Origin: CBDHDJ01 sp965261645 | Lineage (GTDB): Bacteria > Pseudomonadota > Alphaproteobacteria > SHVV01 | Assembly (NCBI GenBank): GCA_965261645.1 | Contig: CBDHDJ010000003.1 | Coordinates: forward strand, 62,001-126,000 | Length of the DNA stretch: 64,000 nt | Direction of reading: 5' to 3' | Shown: positions 63,405-64,000 of the stretch, one piece after another | Numbering within the stretch: the first letter of the stretch is position 1 | Layout: each line of letters begins with the position of its first letter | Program-made: the position numbers and the translations under genes | The notes under the pieces: model-generated | Seen by the model: the letters and a program-made list of their open reading frames with translations, nothing else | Told to the model about the DNA's origin: nothing | Databases searched by the model: none

Positions 63405-64000
63405 CAGCCCGTTGATTAAGTCGGCGCCGTCTGATTCTCTGGTTCCCTGATTTGCAGGGGGATTTGCCGATGGCGATGGGACGGCAGAAGGATGGTCAGG
63501 GGGACCTGATGGTGAGCTGGTCGGAGATGCCGCGCTCTCCGGGTCATGTGTTTTATGACCGCTTGCAGTCGGTGCTGATCGAGGGCGGCTTCGACGCCTT
63601 TGCCGAGGCGAGCTGCCGGCCTTATTACGCGGTCCGGATGGGCGCGCCCTCGGTGCCGCCCGGGCGCTATTTCCGGATGCACCTGGTGGGCTACTTCGAG
63701 GGCATCGACAGCGAGCGCGGTCTGGAGTGGCGCTGCTCGGACTCGCTTTCGCTGCGGGCGTTCCTGCGACTGGGGAGCCGTGATCGGGTACCGGACCATT
63801 CCTGGCTGTCACGGAGCCGCACGCGCCTGCCCCATGAAGTCCACGCGGCGGTCTTCGACTGGGTTCTGGTGCTGATCGCCGAGGCGGGGCTGATCAAGGG
63901 CGAGCGCATCGGCGTCGATGCCTCGACCATGGAGGCCAACGCGGCGCTGCGGAACATCGTGCGGCGCGACAACGGCGAAGGCTACCGGGAGATGCTGGAG
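63405..64000 (+). mobile_element. IS1182-family insertion sequence, copy 4 (right end outside window)
   Basis: The left terminus CAGCCCGTTGATTAAGT follows TTAA at 63401-63404. The first 596 bases match copies 1 and 3. The orientation is the same as copy 3. The right end and its flank are beyond the window. Confidence 0.93.
63470..64000 (+). CDS. IS1182-family transposase, copy 4 (3' end outside window)
   Basis: The frame opens at MAMGRQKDG and continues unbroken to the window edge, covering the N-terminal region and the first catalytic Asp (IGVDASTMEA). In the shared region it follows copy 1 rather than copy 3 (LIEGGFDAF). Whether it is intact cannot be told. Confidence 0.9.
   Translation, partial: MAMGRQKDGQGDLMVSWSEMPRSPGHVFYDRLQSVLIEGGFDAFAEASCRPYYAVRMGAPSVPPGRYFRMHLVGYFEGIDSERGLEWRCSDSLSLRAFLRLGSRDRVPDHSWLSRSRTRLPHEVHAAVFDWVLVLIAEAGLIKGERIGVDASTMEANAALRNIVRRDNGEGYREMLE

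Larger units (their letters stand above)
51888..64000. mobile_element. Decayed prophage next to tRNA-Ser (continues beyond the window)
   Basis: The integrase reads away from the tRNA and is followed by a small unidentified gene. After a large IS block come minus-strand HK97-type head genes: prohead protease, major capsid, HNH endonuclease, terminase large subunit and a small protein. The capsid, terminase and protease genes are broken. The other attachment site is outside the window. Bases 51888-52028 are AT-rich with repeated TTCCCG and ATGGGCAA words that might be integrase arm sites. Confidence 0.85.

Noticed and set aside
58860..64000. A composite transposon made of IS copies 3 and 4 around the capsid and terminase genes
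   Set aside because: Copy 3 has its own TTAA duplication inside the capsid gene, so it inserted alone; the DNA between is prophage in normal order.
1..64000. CRISPR arrays, rRNA genes or riboswitches
   Set aside because: No regularly spaced repeats, rRNA sequence or recognisable riboswitch core was found.

Overview
This window looks like chromosomal DNA of a high-GC alphaproteobacterium of the Rhodospirillales type. The main reason is the gene order dusB(nifR3)-ntrB-ntrC-ntrY-ntrX-trkA-trkH-dat-hfq-hflX at the left edge, which is characteristic of that group. A CIRCE-controlled groES and metG/tatD/holB/tmk/dacA housekeeping genes fit the same picture. The species cannot be named from the sequence.

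Layout. (1) 1-12.7 kb, plus strand: nitrogen two-component systems, Trk potassium uptake, a D-amino-acid transaminase, Hfq, HflX and a lone groES with its own promoter, CIRCE operator and terminator. (2) 12.9-25.3 kb, minus strand: a cupin, a short-chain dehydrogenase scrap, mazG, a PhnP-like hydrolase, tatD, metG, holB, tmk, a D,D-carboxypeptidase, an RlpA-like lipoprotein, a lytic transglycosylase, and a ydcF-like gene destroyed by a nonsense codon and an IS1182-type insertion. An 89-bp tandem duplication copies the tail of the PhnP-like gene. (3) 25.4-26.8 kb: an anti-sigma gene with a frameshifted ECF sigma gene. (4) 26.8-51.6 kb: a catabolic-looking region. It holds a dimethylformamidase-type large subunit, TenA and a second haem-oxygenase-fold enzyme, two amidohydrolases, a cupin, two tandem peptide-type ABC binding proteins with two permeases, three Rieske oxygenase alpha subunits, two CoxL-type molybdenum hydroxylase large subunits, a DMT exporter, a PLP decarboxylase and a class IV aminotransferase. 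The usual small or partner subunits of several of these enzymes are missing from the window. (5) 51.8 kb to the end: tRNA-Ser(UGA) followed by an integrase and a badly decayed HK97-type prophage, broken up by four copies of one 1,444-bp IS1182-family element. One of these copies contains an IS256-family element, which in turn contains an IS1380-family element.

How it works together. The left part is core nitrogen and potassium physiology. The 26.8-51.6 kb region plausibly imports an organic nitrogenous substrate through the ABC system and degrades it by hydrolysis, Rieske and molybdenum-dependent hydroxylation and decarboxylation, but the substrate cannot be read from the sequence. The right end is a graveyard of mobile DNA. 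Removing each insertion with one target duplication restores the interrupted reading frame in four separate cases, so the order of insertion can be read directly.
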